Assembly (NCBI GenBank): GCA_905221605.1
Contig: CAJNDS010001569.1
Coordinates: forward strand, 663,451 to 727,450
Direction: 5' to 3'
Source of the DNA: Symbiodinium natans
Taxonomy: Eukaryota > Sar > Dinophyceae > Suessiales > Symbiodiniaceae
Length of the DNA stretch: 64,000 nt
Under the pieces are notes generated by a model. The model saw nothing but the letters and a program-made list of their open reading frames with translations. It ran no database searches and was not told the DNA's origin. A program made the translations under genes and the position numbers. Positions 31,507-42,800 of this stretch are shown one piece after another. Position 1 is the stretch's first letter, and every line of letters begins with the position of its first letter.

Positions 31507-31814
31507 TGGGGGGGGGGGGGGGGGGGGGGAATGGTAGTGGAGGGGAATCAGGGCGCTGATTGTAGTACCACTTTGAGTCCATACACATGAGCACCCGATC
31601 ATGGTTCCCGAAAAAGCACTTGTGCTGGGATCCAAGAACTCATGGAGTTTGGGGGGTTCAAGCGTTGATTTGAAAGCTTTTAACCCGCAGCACGTTGGGC
31701 TGTCAGTATATTAGCATCATCCATTCTATTCGTATTTCTCGTGTGGCTACAGTACAGTATGCTACAATCAGCCCCAGTGAATGGGGTCAAGAGCCCATCC
31801 TGGAATCAGCCTAG

Positions 31815-31900
31815 ATCTCGGTGGCCGTGCGGCGCCACGTTCTCAGCACTGCCCGCGCGTACCTGGCCCAGAAGCGCGAGCAGCGGGCCCAGGACTGGCG
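31815..31900 (+). CDS. Candidate exon
   Basis: Follows ATCAGCCTAG, reads ISVAVRRHVLSTARAYLAQK then REQRAQDWR, and ends either at an in-frame TAG (31902) or at a GTAGAC 5' splice site (31901). High GC at third positions. Basic, helical character. No family recognised. Confidence 0.5.
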
Positions 31901-32328
31901 GTAGACACATGTTTAAGGCTTCATGAACTTCTGTCCTGGACTCTGTATGTAGGCTCTCAGAGTGTTTGGGCTCAGGGCTACAATGATGATGTAGTTGTTG
32001 CTGATGATGTTGACATATGTTGACAATGGCAGCGGCATTTCAGTTTGTGAACTTCTGTTAACCCGAAGCCCCATACCTGTGCTTGAAGTTCCCATACTGT
32101 TCTTACCTGCGCTTCTTGTCAGTGTATGAAAGTGGAGATCAGAGGGATTCTAGGTCTGCTGGGCCTTGGAACCTCCCGGTTTTCATAAACTTTAAAACCC
32201 TGGGCTTAGGACTTGGGACTTAAGCTTTCGGCCTGAACGCTTGCGAGGAACAGACGAAGACCCTTGCAGTGCATTGCGCCTACTTGGCCTCGCGGAGGAT
32301 GATGGGTTCAGGGCCTTTTAACCCTAGG

Positions 32329-32394
32329 GTTTAGGGTTTTTAGGGTTTAGGGTTTAGGGTTTAGGGTTTAGGGTTTAGGGTTTAGGGTTTAGGG
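32329..32394 (+). repeat. TTTAGGG tract
   Basis: About nine units following AACCCTAGGG, so the left edge is again a C-to-G switch. Confidence 0.95.
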
Positions 32395-32953
32395 GTAACC
32401 TGTCTGAAATGACATGAGATCCGATGAACGATTGCAAGGTGCAAAGTCGGCCTGCGTATAGTCGAAGCAGAAGCATAGCTCGCCACAGCCATGATTCTTC
32501 TACTGCGTCGTGGTTTGGGTTCAGGTTTTCATCACGCTAGTTGGTGATTTCCGGAATCTGTATAGACCTGCTCCCGAAAGACCTCGTGTGTCAAGCGTGA
32601 AAGGTTTCAGAGTTTAGGGTTCACATCTGAGCTAAGCTCAATGCGCAGGACGTCCAAAGCTGGCCGCTTCATCCGAAATCTGCGGGAGACTTCAGTGCAA
32701 CCAAGGGTGGAGGGAAGGGGATCGAAGGTTTCAGATTTGTTGTGGGGTTTATAGTGTAGGGCTGAGGGCTTCGGATTCACGTTGCAGGATTGATTCGGTC
32801 GCCCTTCAGGGACAGCTGTCAATGCTGCTCCATCTCTCAAACGTGTGTTGCGCAAAGTTCTGGGCCCTAAATCCATCAAGCAGAGTACGATATCACAGCA
32901 AGGAAGCCGAACGCCCAGGTTCAGGGAAAGTACCAAACGGAGCTAACTTCAAC

Positions 32954-34835
32954 TACACAGCCGACGGCTCCGAAGCGAGCCCCCTGACGAGGAAAACGCT
33001 GAGGAGCAAAAGCTGCGCCGACCTTTGCTTGCGCCCGCTATTCCAGGCTCTTTGGGTTCTTGTCCCACAATCGTAGTAGCCATGAGAAGGATATTGAGTT
33101 TTAATATTATGAATCTGAATGATGTTAAGAAGAACTGACATATACTTATGTAAGGCGCTGTTCCAGGCTCCTTGTGTTCTTGTCCCACAATCACAATAGC
33201 AACGAGAATATTTTTTTGAGTATGAATATGATCATACGAGTAAGAACTGATATAGCTACTCAAGTTGCTATTCCAACCAAAGCCTTCGGGAAGTGAATCA
33301 TTTCTATTCCACCCTAAGCGAATCTCTGCACATGTTCAAAGCTACTGCAGGGCCGCTTGCTTAGAGTGCGGATCCAGAAGCCCCCCAAGCCCAAACCCCA
33401 GACCCGAACACCCTAAACTCTATGCCCCTGAGCCCCCGAACCCCAGCCTCCACCCCTGCCAGGCTCTGCGGAGGAGGAGCAGGAGCAGGAGGAGGACTGT
33501 GAGGTCAAACCCTCCAGCCCAGAGACGATGCTCGAGGAGGCCAGGCATGGGTTCGCCACCGTTGCGGAACTTGAGAGCAAGGTTTCAACGTCGCGGGCTG
33601 AGGAGTCTAGATTTAGGGCTATTGGCCGTAGGGGGGGGGGGGGGATTTGGGTGGGGGCCGGGGGGGCGGGGGAATTCTGGCGTTGTTCAAACAACCAACC
33701 AACCAACCAAACAAACTAGCAAGCAAACGAACGAGCAAGCATGCAAGCCAGCAGATTCGCGGCGATCTAGGCCCTAACCAAACCGCTACTGAGTCTCAAC
33801 AAAAAACCCCGAACCTTATTCAGCCCCTGGGCTCCACCCTACACCTTAACCGCCCTAAACCCTAAACCCTAAACCCCGAACCCTAAAGCGCCCCTGAACC
33901 CCAAACCCTAAACCCTACACCCCAAACCCTCAAGCGCCCTGAACCCCAAACCCTAAACCCTAAAGCGCCCTGAACCCCAAATCCGAAGCCCTAAACCCCA
34001 ACAGCCCTTGAAACCTAAACCCTCAACCCGTCCCGGAAGGCAAGGGAGCTGGCTGCACACTTGGACCGGTTGTCCTGCACACGCCGAGCCAACGAGGCGT
34101 TCCTCGTGTCATGTTTGTTTGGGGTTTGGGGTTTGGGGTTTAGGGTTTGGGGTTTAGGGATGTTTAGGGTTTGGGGTTTAGGGCTTGGGGCTACATAAGT
34201 GTTCAGGGCTGTTCCACTCTGTTTCCTTCAGAGGTTTTGTTTTTTAAGTGCAGAAGCCCTTATTGAGCCCTGCCCCCACCCCCTTACACGCCCAGAGGGA
34301 CCCGAATGTAGAACAGCACCCCAGAACAAATTTAGGAATCGAAGGTGCCGAATGTGTTGGATTGTTGCACTGCTGAAGGTGCGTAGGGCTTAATTGAGAA
34401 GCTTAGGCATCTGGAGGCTGGCAGAGTCAAGTGCTGTCGGAGTCTGGAATTCAGGACGTGGACACCAAAACCCATGAGACCATCCACCCCTTGGAACAAA
34501 GACTCACACACACACACACACAGACACATAACTACACAGCGAAGCGTGGCTTTCGGCATATGGGTTCCAGACGACACTCGTGCAGCTTTTCAAGCCTTCT
34601 TTCCGTTTGGGTTTATCAGGCTTGGGAGTTTCGGGTTTTCGGCCCCTCGATTGGGGGTACCTACTATCGGGCCCTTATCATGTTCAGGGTGCCCAAGCAG
34701 TTCCTTTTCGGCGTGGAGGAAAGTCAGCAGGTCAGACAGAGCGCTTTTTCAGCAGGCGCGCTGAGAGGAAACCTGATCTCGAAACTCATGGTGCACATGG
34801 GGCGACAAATTGGGAGTTGCGCTAGCAATAGCTAG
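32954..34835 (+). CDS. Candidate split gene, islands 32954-33049, 33463-33608, 34040-34105, 34688-34835
   Basis: 32954-33049 reads YTADGSEASPLTRKTLRSK. 33463-33608 follows CCCTGCCAG and is acidic (SAEEEQEQEEDCEVKPSS), then LEEARHGFATVAELESKV. 34040-34105 follows CCCGGAAG and reads ARELAAHLDRLSCTRRAN. 34688-34835 follows ATGTTCAG, reads VPKQFLFGVEESQQVRQS and KLMVHMGRQIGSCASNS, and ends at TAG. Telomeric and CCCCAAA-type repeats fill the gap 33855-34020. No family recognised. One transcript is inferred only from order and strand. Confidence 0.42.
33041..33280 (+). repeat. 120-bp tandem duplication
   Basis: TTCCAGGCTCTTTGGGTTCT with TTGTCCCACAATC at 33041 recurs as TTCCAGGCTCCTTGTGTTCT with TTGTCCCACAATC at 33161. 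A short third start, GCTATTCCAACC, is near 33268. Confidence 0.7.
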
Positions 34836-35337
34836 GTAGCACCCTAAACCCTAAACCCTAAACCCAAAACCCGAAACCCTAAACCCCAAACCCTAAACCC
34901 TAAACCCTGGGGTACCTTACTTGTAGCTGCCCCATGAACCCTCGAGTGGACAGGAGATCATGAACATCTCCGAATCCATCAGTGCTTGTGCCCTTGGCAG
35001 CACTCAGGGTGTGGGCTTGCAAGGTCACTTCTGAAAACTGATTATGCTCCTTTTTTTGGGGCTGTTTGAAGACGACCCTTAAAGGTCGGGTCTTCAAGCG
35101 CAATGGGAGAATGGACCACATACAACATTAAAGCCAATGCTTTGCTTCACTGTTGCATGGCTGCCCTTTGTGGAATGAGGCTGTTCTCCGATGTTCTGTT
35201 GCTCACAATCTTGAACCGCCAACCTCCGAAATCAGAGCTCAGGTCTCTGACGGTTTGGGGTTTCCGATTGGTGGCATAAACGTTGCTACTCAAGCTCAAG
35301 CTCCTCTAGAGCGCCCACACCCCCCAGGTACAGACCT

Positions 35338-36108
35338 CCTCAGCCGGCTGCACGAAACAGGTGTGGCCCAGGCCGTCAGATTCCGGGTCTATGAGGGAAG
35401 TCCTGAGCCATGAGCCCCCCCGACAGCCCGAAATGTGCTCTTCAGCTTAAGCTTGTCGTCTTCAGGTTCTGTGGAGCTTCGACTTGGGGGTTGAAGGGTT
35501 CAGGGCTTCGGGGTTTAGGCTCGGGGCCTCATGGGCTTGGAGCATCTGGGAAGGGGGGAAGGGAAGGGAGCGCGGCGGGTATACACCGGGCTGCCGGCAC
35601 CAGCGGCCATGCACAGCATGGGCGTCTTCCACAATGCCGAGGGCTTAGGGTTGAGGTTTCTCCAACAAGAAATGAGAAACAAGCCCAATTACACACCCCG
35701 AAGTCTGACTTTTTATAGGTGCAAAGCCTTAGCAAACCCTTCTACCCTTCCTTCCGGCCGACGCAGTGTTGGCATTCCATCCCAGCCCAGGCTCAGGTCT
35801 TAAACCCAATCCCGCCTAACATCCCCAAACCTTACGAACCCTACTAGCTATATTCATACCCGCATTGGTAATTTATGAATAGTAGCGGTAGTACTTAGGA
35901 ACTAGGGATATAGACATGGCAATAGTAGTGGTAATGGAAAGAGGAGTGGTCATAATCGTTTGCAATGTTCTTCGTACGAATGTTAGTAGCAACAGTCATA
36001 GCCGTAGCAGCAGCTACAGATCAAGCCTAAGGTGCTGTAAACACTAAAACACCTCAAGCGGAGGCGCTTCACTTGGATCGCATCGCCGAGACCGGGCTCG
36101 TCTTGTAG
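35338..36108 (+). CDS. Candidate islands 35338-35413, about 35573-35642, 36059-36108
   Basis: 35338-35413 follows CCCCCCAG and reads TDLLSRLHETGVAQAVRFRV to a TGA. About 35573-35642 reads RRVYTGLPAPAAMHSMGVFH. 36059-36108 follows CCTCAAG and reads EALHLDRIAETGLVL then TAG. Each has coding-like codon use but no recognised domain. The stops suggest more than one gene or unrecognised splice sites. Confidence 0.35.
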
Positions 36109-36342
36109 CCTGAGTGGTCTTTGTGTCGGGGACCTGCTGGGGAGTGAACCGGCAAGCTTCGGGCAGCTTAGTGACCCTTAAGCACTGCACCCTAAGCCCT
36201 AAACCCGAAGCCTTGAACCCTAAACCCTCTATAAACCCTAAACCCTAAACCCGAAGCCTCGAACCCCAAATCCTTCGAGTTGAGGGTTCAGGGGCCTGGG
36301 AGAGCTCGGGTTGGGATGCGCTTGCTTGTAAGGAAAGATGCT

Positions 36343-36392
36343 GAGATGTTTTTTTTTTTTGGGGGGGGGGGGGGGGGGAAGGGGGGGGTCCT
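36343..36392 (+). repeat. T and G homopolymer runs
   Basis: About 12 T followed by long G runs interrupted by AA. Possible assembly length uncertainty. Confidence 0.85.
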
Positions 36393-36673
36393 ATAATCCT
36401 GTACTTCATAGGTATTTAGTGTGTTTTGGCGTATGTATCAAGGGGCCCCTGTTTGGGAAAGACCCATCGCAGCCATAGCGCAGTCGTGTTCTATCGGACA
36501 GTGCCAATCGCATTGGTGTGCAACGTCATGGTTGCCTATAAACAAGTGTCCTTTCTTCGGTTTTTTTAGGCAGGTTCCCTACGATAAGCCGATAGTCATT
36601 GAAACGAACTTCTGGTTGAGGATCCAAGCCCTTAGCCCTAAACGCAGCATCCCCCCCCCCCCTCCCCCCCCTG

Positions 36674-36790
36674 GTGCATAAGGAAGGCTTGCAGAACGCG
36701 CAAGACGGGCCTCTCAGATCTATGCAGGGGGGCGTGGGGGAAGAGCCCAAGACCCTCACAGATGATCGCTTTTGTGAGGGCTCAAAACCC
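36674..36790 (+). CDS. Possible exon
   Basis: After a C-rich run the frame reads KEGLQNAQDGPLRSMQGGV then EEPKTLTDDRF. Hydrophilic, no family. Splice borders unclear. Confidence 0.3.
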
Positions 36791-37586
36791 CAAAACTCAT
36801 GGCCTTGCAGGGCTTGGAAGGTTGAAAAGGATCCGGGGCTGAGTTCAGTTGGCCTGGTTCGTCTTCGGGCTTCAGGACTTAGGCGTTGAGGGTTCACGGT
36901 TTTGGGGCGTAGGGTTTCTTTAGGAGGGTAGGGGGAGGTTGTCTCCGTCATTCTATAGATCCCCAGCTCCCACCTGAGCACACTGGGAAGGGCTCTCCTC
37001 AAAGGGCACCATCTCTTTCTTACCTCACTGGGGATAGTACCTAGCAGCCTTGCAAATGAATCAACAGGCTGCCTGGATAAATTTTGGGTGCATCTTTCTA
37101 CAGACGAACCTTTTTCCGTACTGAGGTGCTAGTCGGGGATTTGGGAACGAGGTACCTTAGAACCCCCTTATACGTTCCCAAATTCCCTACTTCCAAGTTG
37201 CCCTTTAACCCGAACTCAGGTATGGCGTGTCCAAGGCCCTGCTTCAAGAGCTGCAGCAGGACAATCTTGGGCACTGTAACCCAAACCCCAAACCGCAACC
37301 CCTAAACCCCACACCCCAAACCTTAATCAAACCCTAACCCCAAACCCTGAACCCCGAACCCTAACCCCAAACCCGAAACCCTAAATCCCGATGCGGTTTT
37401 GGGCGCTTGTGAGGGTTTAGTGCCCCGAAGCCGTGGACCCTAATTGCCTGAAACCCTGAACGGCTCAGGGTTTGGGGTTTAGGGTTTACAGAGGGCTAAC
37501 CCTGCACCCTAAAGGAGAAACAATAACCCCTAGAAGTACCCTAAAATCCTGAGAAGCCTGTTCAAAACCAACCTCGAAAAACTTAC

Positions 37587-37686
37587 TACCCTAAACCCTA
37601 AACCCTAAACCCTAAACCCTAAACCCTAAACGCTAAACCCTAAACCCTGAAACCCTGAAACCCTAAACCCTAAACCCTAAACCCTA
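37587..37686 (+). repeat. CCCTAAA tract with CCCTGAAA variants
   Basis: About fourteen units, including two 8-bp CCCTGAAA variants near 37650. Confidence 0.94.
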
Positions 37687-37698
37687 GTTCTTAACTAG

Positions 37699-37976
37699 GG
37701 AGTATGTACCTTACAACCCGCGATACGACCATCCAAGGGCTTCTACCGGGTACCCCAGCTCCCAAGGTCCCTACTCAGAACCACTAAACCCTAAAGTTTG
37801 GGGTTTAGGGTTTAGGGTTTTGGGGTTTAGGGTTTAGGGTTTAGGTTTTTAGGGTTTAGGTTTTTAGGGTTTCAGGGCTTAGGGTTGAGGGCTTGGGGTT
37901 TAGAGCATGGACCTCAAAGACCTCGAGAGGACATCGGCCTCATGCGGAAAGCCATGGAGCTCCTCGGATCGCGAAG
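37699..37976 (+). CDS. Candidate exons 37699-37790 and 37914-37976
   Basis: 37699-37790 follows TTCTTAACTAG and reads EYVPYNPRYDHPRASTGYP then SSQGPYSEP. 37914-37976 follows GGTTTAG, the last telomeric unit, reads GPQRPREDIGLMRKAMELLG and ends GCGAAG|GTCGGC. The intervening 37793-37913 is TTTAGGG-type repeat, so the proposed intron is largely telomeric. The join was not phase-checked. Confidence 0.45.
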
Positions 37977-38319
37977 GTCGGCGTTTTAGGCTTCTTGGGT
38001 GCTTCCGGAACCCTAGGCCCTAAACCCTAAAGCCTAAACCCTAAAGCCTAAACCCTAAACCCTAAACCCTAAACCCTAAACCCTAGTCCACCCCATAATC
38101 CCCATCTGAGAAGCAAAGGGCTTACGATTAGGGTTTTGGTTTTGGGGTTTAGGCCTTTGGAAGTTTGGTTTAATTTCTACTTGGGGGTTCATCGGTAGTA
38201 GGGTTCTTGGGGTACTTAGGGTATTTAGGGGGCATTAAGCTTTCAACCGATTGTGAGACAAGGTAGCCTGCCCTAGGCCCTAAACCCCGTTTACCTAAAA
38301 CCCTTGAAGCTGAAGCCTG

Positions 38320-39199
38320 CCCCCCTGGGGTTGAGGGTTTAGGGTTTAGGGTTTCCCTGAAACCGACAAGAGTGCAAGCCCAAATCCCTCAACCTAAACC
38401 CTTTAACTTTAAACCCGCCCCGCCTACCCAAACCAAGAATTGAACCTCAAGCCAGCCCCCTGGGGTTGAGGGTTTAGGGTTTCCCTGAAACCCACGGCCC
38501 CAAGCCACGAAGAAGAAACAACTATTTGTGTATAATATTTCAGTTTGGAACACCGCTCCCCAAATTTGGCAAAAAGCTGCTGCTGCAGGCTAAAGCACTA
38601 TTTTGTGACAGGAAAATGCTCTTTTTAAGTGACCCAGACGTTGGGTTTGGTTGTGTTTTCTAGTCGTTGTGTATTCTACCTTTGGGGTGGTAACACAGGG
38701 TCCAGACTGGCCTCGGGCTGCAATGGGAGCAAAGTCCCAGGCTCACCTGTGCTCCCTGTGCGGGAAAAGAGGACACAACGTGTCCACTTGCGGTCTTCCA
38801 GGGGCCGCTTTACACCCTCATGTGTGCCAAGTGGTTTGGCACACAGGAGTGCTGGGGTTCAAAACCGTTCCCCAGAGAACGATACCAAGACTTGTTTGTC
38901 CGTCTCGGAGAAGAAGATGTGTCACAATGTCAAAAACTCAACTCTGGCTTCAGCATGCTTGGTGGACGCAAACCGGAAAAGGAGCCTAAGCACCCGAAAT
39001 CCTCAACCCTGAATCCTTAGCCCCTCAACCTCTAAACCCTGAGCCCTTTCTGTGCCGGTTCGGGCCCCCCTGGGGTTGAGGGTGTGGGGTTTGGGTTTCC
39101 CTGAAACCAACAACACTGCAAGCCCAAATCCCTCAACCTAAGCCCTTTAACTTTAAACCCGCCCCGCCTACCCAAACCAAAAACAGTGCAAGCCCAGAC
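38320..39199 (+). repeat. Dispersed direct repeat, three copies
   Basis: A unit opening CCCCCTGGGGTTGAGGG, then TTTCCCTGAAACC, TGCAAGCCCAAATCCCTCAA and CGCCCCGCCTACCCAAACCA is near complete at about 38325-38440 and 39066-39190 and partial at 38456-38495. Telomere-like units lie inside the repeat and differ in number between copies. Confidence 0.75.
38700..38990 (+). CDS. Weak coding candidate with possible zinc knuckle
   Basis: A frame reads AHLCSLCGKRGHNVSTCG, which fits the CxxCxxxGHxxxxC zinc-knuckle pattern seen in RNA-binding and Gag-like proteins. Downstream the frame reads LPGAALHPHVCQ and shows no further domain. An exon or a remnant of a mobile element are both possible. Confidence 0.45.
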
Positions 39200-39807
39200 A
39201 ACGACCAACGAACCTCCAAAACTCCTGGGGGGGGCGGGGGGGCTTGGGCCCTAAGCCCTAAACACTATACTCTAAACCCTAAACCCTTCTTGCGCAACCG
39301 CCCCAAGAGAAATATATTGGTTTGCTTTTAAGAGGGGTATAGTCTCAAGGACGGAGGGTTTGCAGTCATCCTTGGGGGGTTTGGGGCTCTAGGATTTTTA
39401 GGGTTTTCGGGTTTTGGGGTTTTAGGGCTTTTGAGGGTTTGAGGGTTATTGGGGCTTTGTGGCTTGGGTTGTTTTAGGGTTTTCTAGGGTTTTAGGGCTT
39501 TGAGGGCTTGGGGGCTCTCAGGGTTTAAGGAATTTATTGGGGCATGCATGTTCCCCTAGTCACAAGTTCCTATACGAACCCCCCCCCCCCCCCCCCCCCG
39601 CCAAATTCCTAAACCCTATAAATTCTATAATTCCCAGAGCCCAAAAGCCGACAGACCCGACTCGTGATCTTTTACAAATCTGAACTTTTGCAAGTCTTTC
39701 GAGAGCCCAAACCCAAACCCCCCAAAGCCCTAGCCCTAAACCCTAAACCCTAAACCCTAAACCCCTACAGCCCTACAGCCCTAAACCCTGAAACCCCAAG
39801 CCCAACA

Positions 39808-42800
39808 AGGTCCATCAAGGTCGAGCAGGCCAGCCCCATGGCCGGAATCCGCTCGAGGCCAGGCTTGGCGGCCTCGGGCACTGAAGAGGCGCCCCACTGC
39901 CAGGAGGGGATCGGCTCGGTGCTGGACAGCTTCTTGATGGAAGAGAGGGTTTAGGGGTTGAGGGGTTGAGGGGTTGAGGGGTTCAGGGGTTCAGGGGTTC
40001 AGGGGTTTAGGTGTTTAGGGGTTTAGGGGTTTAGGGTTTAGGGTTTAGTCATGAACTCTCCGGAATCAAGCTCAGGGGTCCATTCAAGAAGGCCTTGTTC
40101 TGGTTAAGGAAGTTGCCATCATAAGGACACTATTTCATACCAGGACGGGCTATTCGAACCCTATAAAGGGCCTCTTTAAGGGGTTAGAGGATCTCATAGC
40201 CCATCCTGGTATAGCCCTGTTTATGGTAACTACAGTAACTTCGTCTACGTCCTTCACAACTACCCTGTCAAGTAACCCCCAAAGCCTAAACCCTAAGCCC
40301 TCAACCCGATAGTTACCCATGAGCTTTTTCAAGTAACAAGAGTCGGAAAAGGCCTACACCCAATAACCAAGAGAGCTCAACACCAATGACTAAAGGAATG
40401 TACTTCAGTTATCCTTATTTCAGATGAACGAGAACCCGCTGGACCCTAAATTACCTAAACACCCTAAGTATCCTGCCCCAAACACCCGAAGTACCCGAAG
40501 TCCCCCACATACCCAAATACCCCCAAATGCCCCAGACCAACTGCCCTATTAATTCCCCAAATATACCCCAACTATATCCCAAATATATCCCCAATATACC
40601 CCAAAGATACCCCAAAGATACCCCAAATATACCCCAAATGCACCCCAAATCTGCCCCAAAGACCCCAAAAATGCCACCAGAACAAAAGGCCAGGAGTTAG
40701 GGTTTAGGGTTAGGGCTTAGGGTTAAATATCCCCCCAAACTACCCCCAGAAAAAAAAGGCCTGGAGTGGAAGACTGACTCCCTCCTCCACGGCGCCCCCG
40801 ACGCGAGCAACTTCGAGGAGCTCGACGACGACGCCACGCGACTCCTCGCCGAAGTCGAGCCTCGGGGAATGTTGGGGGTTAGGGTTTTTAGGGTTTGTTT
40901 TAGGGTTTTCTTAGGGTTTTCTTAAGGTTTTCTTAGGGTTTTCTTTGGGTTTTCTTTGGGTTTTCTTAGGGTTTTTAGGGGTTTTAGGGTTTAGGGTTTT
41001 TAGGTTTAGGGGCTTTTGGGTTTTTGGGTTTTTTGTTTTTTTGAGGGGTTTGTAAGGGTTTTTAGGGTTCCCTAACAACCCTAAACCCAAAACCCTAAAA
41101 ACCCTGAATCCCAAAAACCCTCAACCCTAAACCCTAAACTCCCTAAACCCCCTAAACCCCCTAAGCTCCCTAAACCCCCTAAACTCCCTAAACCCCCTAA
41201 ACCCCAAAAACCCTAAACTCCCTGAACCCCCTAAACCCCCTAAACCCTGAAAACCCTAAACCCTAAACTCCCTAACCCCAAAAACCCTAAACTCCCTGAA
41301 CCCCCTAAACCCCCTAAACCCTAAAAACCCTCAATTCAGGGGCCATCCCAGGAGCACGCGACCAGCGCGCAGGGGCACTCCTCGCGGTCGCTGGGCGGCT
41401 CGGAGGCCGCCGGAAGGTTTAGGGTTTAGGGTTTAGGGTTTAGGGTTTAGGGTTTAGGGTTTAGGGTTTAGGGTTTAGGGTTTAGGGTTTAGGGTTTAGG
41501 GTTTAGGGTTTAGGGTTTAGGGTTTAGGGTTTAGGGTTTAGGGTTTAGGGTTCAGGGTTTAGGGTTTAGGGTTTAGGGTTTAGGGGCCTTCGGGGGGGTC
41601 TCGAAGATACTCGATACTCGTGGTATGTCCCTCAAAGCTACAAGGAGGCTTCGGCCCAACACGAAGCGACTCCTCCGTGGTCAAGCTTCAGCAGATCCCT
41701 AAACCCCTAAACCCTAAACCCTAAACCTATTGGGGGGAGGGAGTTTGCCCACCATGACCCCCGGAACCCTTGGAGGCCGAGGCAGTGGTTACGGAGGCCG
41801 CCGAGATGGATGAGGCCACCGTCTTGGCTGAGGCGCACGCTTTCAGGGTGAGTGGGGTTTTGTTTAAGGGCCCTAAACCCTAACCCTAAACCCTAAACCC
41901 TAAACCCCTTTTGGGAGGGCTTGTACATGGTTTGGATAAGGTTCTGGGCGTCATTTAGGGCTTTTTCTGGGAGGATTTCGGGTTCAGGGTTTTGCTGTAG
42001 GAGTTTTGGGGGAACGTCTTGGGTTTGTGTTTAAGGAGTTACGGGTTTTAAGGTCTGAGGGCTTGGGTTTGGGCCTTTGGAGTGTGCAGCTAAGTCTTGG
42101 AGTCTACTTAGTCGCTGAATGAGTACACGTTGCACTTTTTGGGATACTATAACCCCTATAGAACTGAACGTGTACACTTTTCGGAGGGCTTCTGAACTCA
42201 GCAACTAAGTTTGTCCGGATTCAGGGCATAGGGGGCATGAGGGTCTTAGCGCCTTGGCATGCGGGTAAAGGGTGATTCATGTCGGGGTCCCTAAACCCTA
42301 AACCCTAAACCCTAAACCCTAAACCCTAAACCCTAAACCCTAAACCCTAAACCCTAAACTGGTGCTAAACTCGTCCTGAGGTTTAACGAAGCCACAAGAC
42401 AACTCTGGCATCCCCTAAGCCCGACCCCCATCAAACCTCCTAGGAGCCTTCACCCGTACGGAAAGCCAAGCCTAGGGTTTAGGGTTTAGGGTTTAGGGTT
42501 TAGGGTTTAGGGTTTAGGGTTTAGGGTTTAGGGTTTAGGGTTTAGGGTTTAGGGTTTAGGGTTTAGGGTTTAGGGTTTAGGGGTAAGCCCTTAGACCTTC
42601 CAGGAGGATGCCCAGGCGCGACAAGGACTTCGAGAGGTGCTCCAGGACTGGGGGCAACTGGGTTGCTGTGAAGGAACTTTACGTTTGATGAGAAGAAGGG
42701 GATGAAGAGGGAAACTCGGGGTTTAGGGCTTAGGGTTCAGGGTGTAGGGTTTAGGCTTAGGGTTTTGTGGTAGCTTAGTTAAGTGCTTTGTTGTTTGTGG

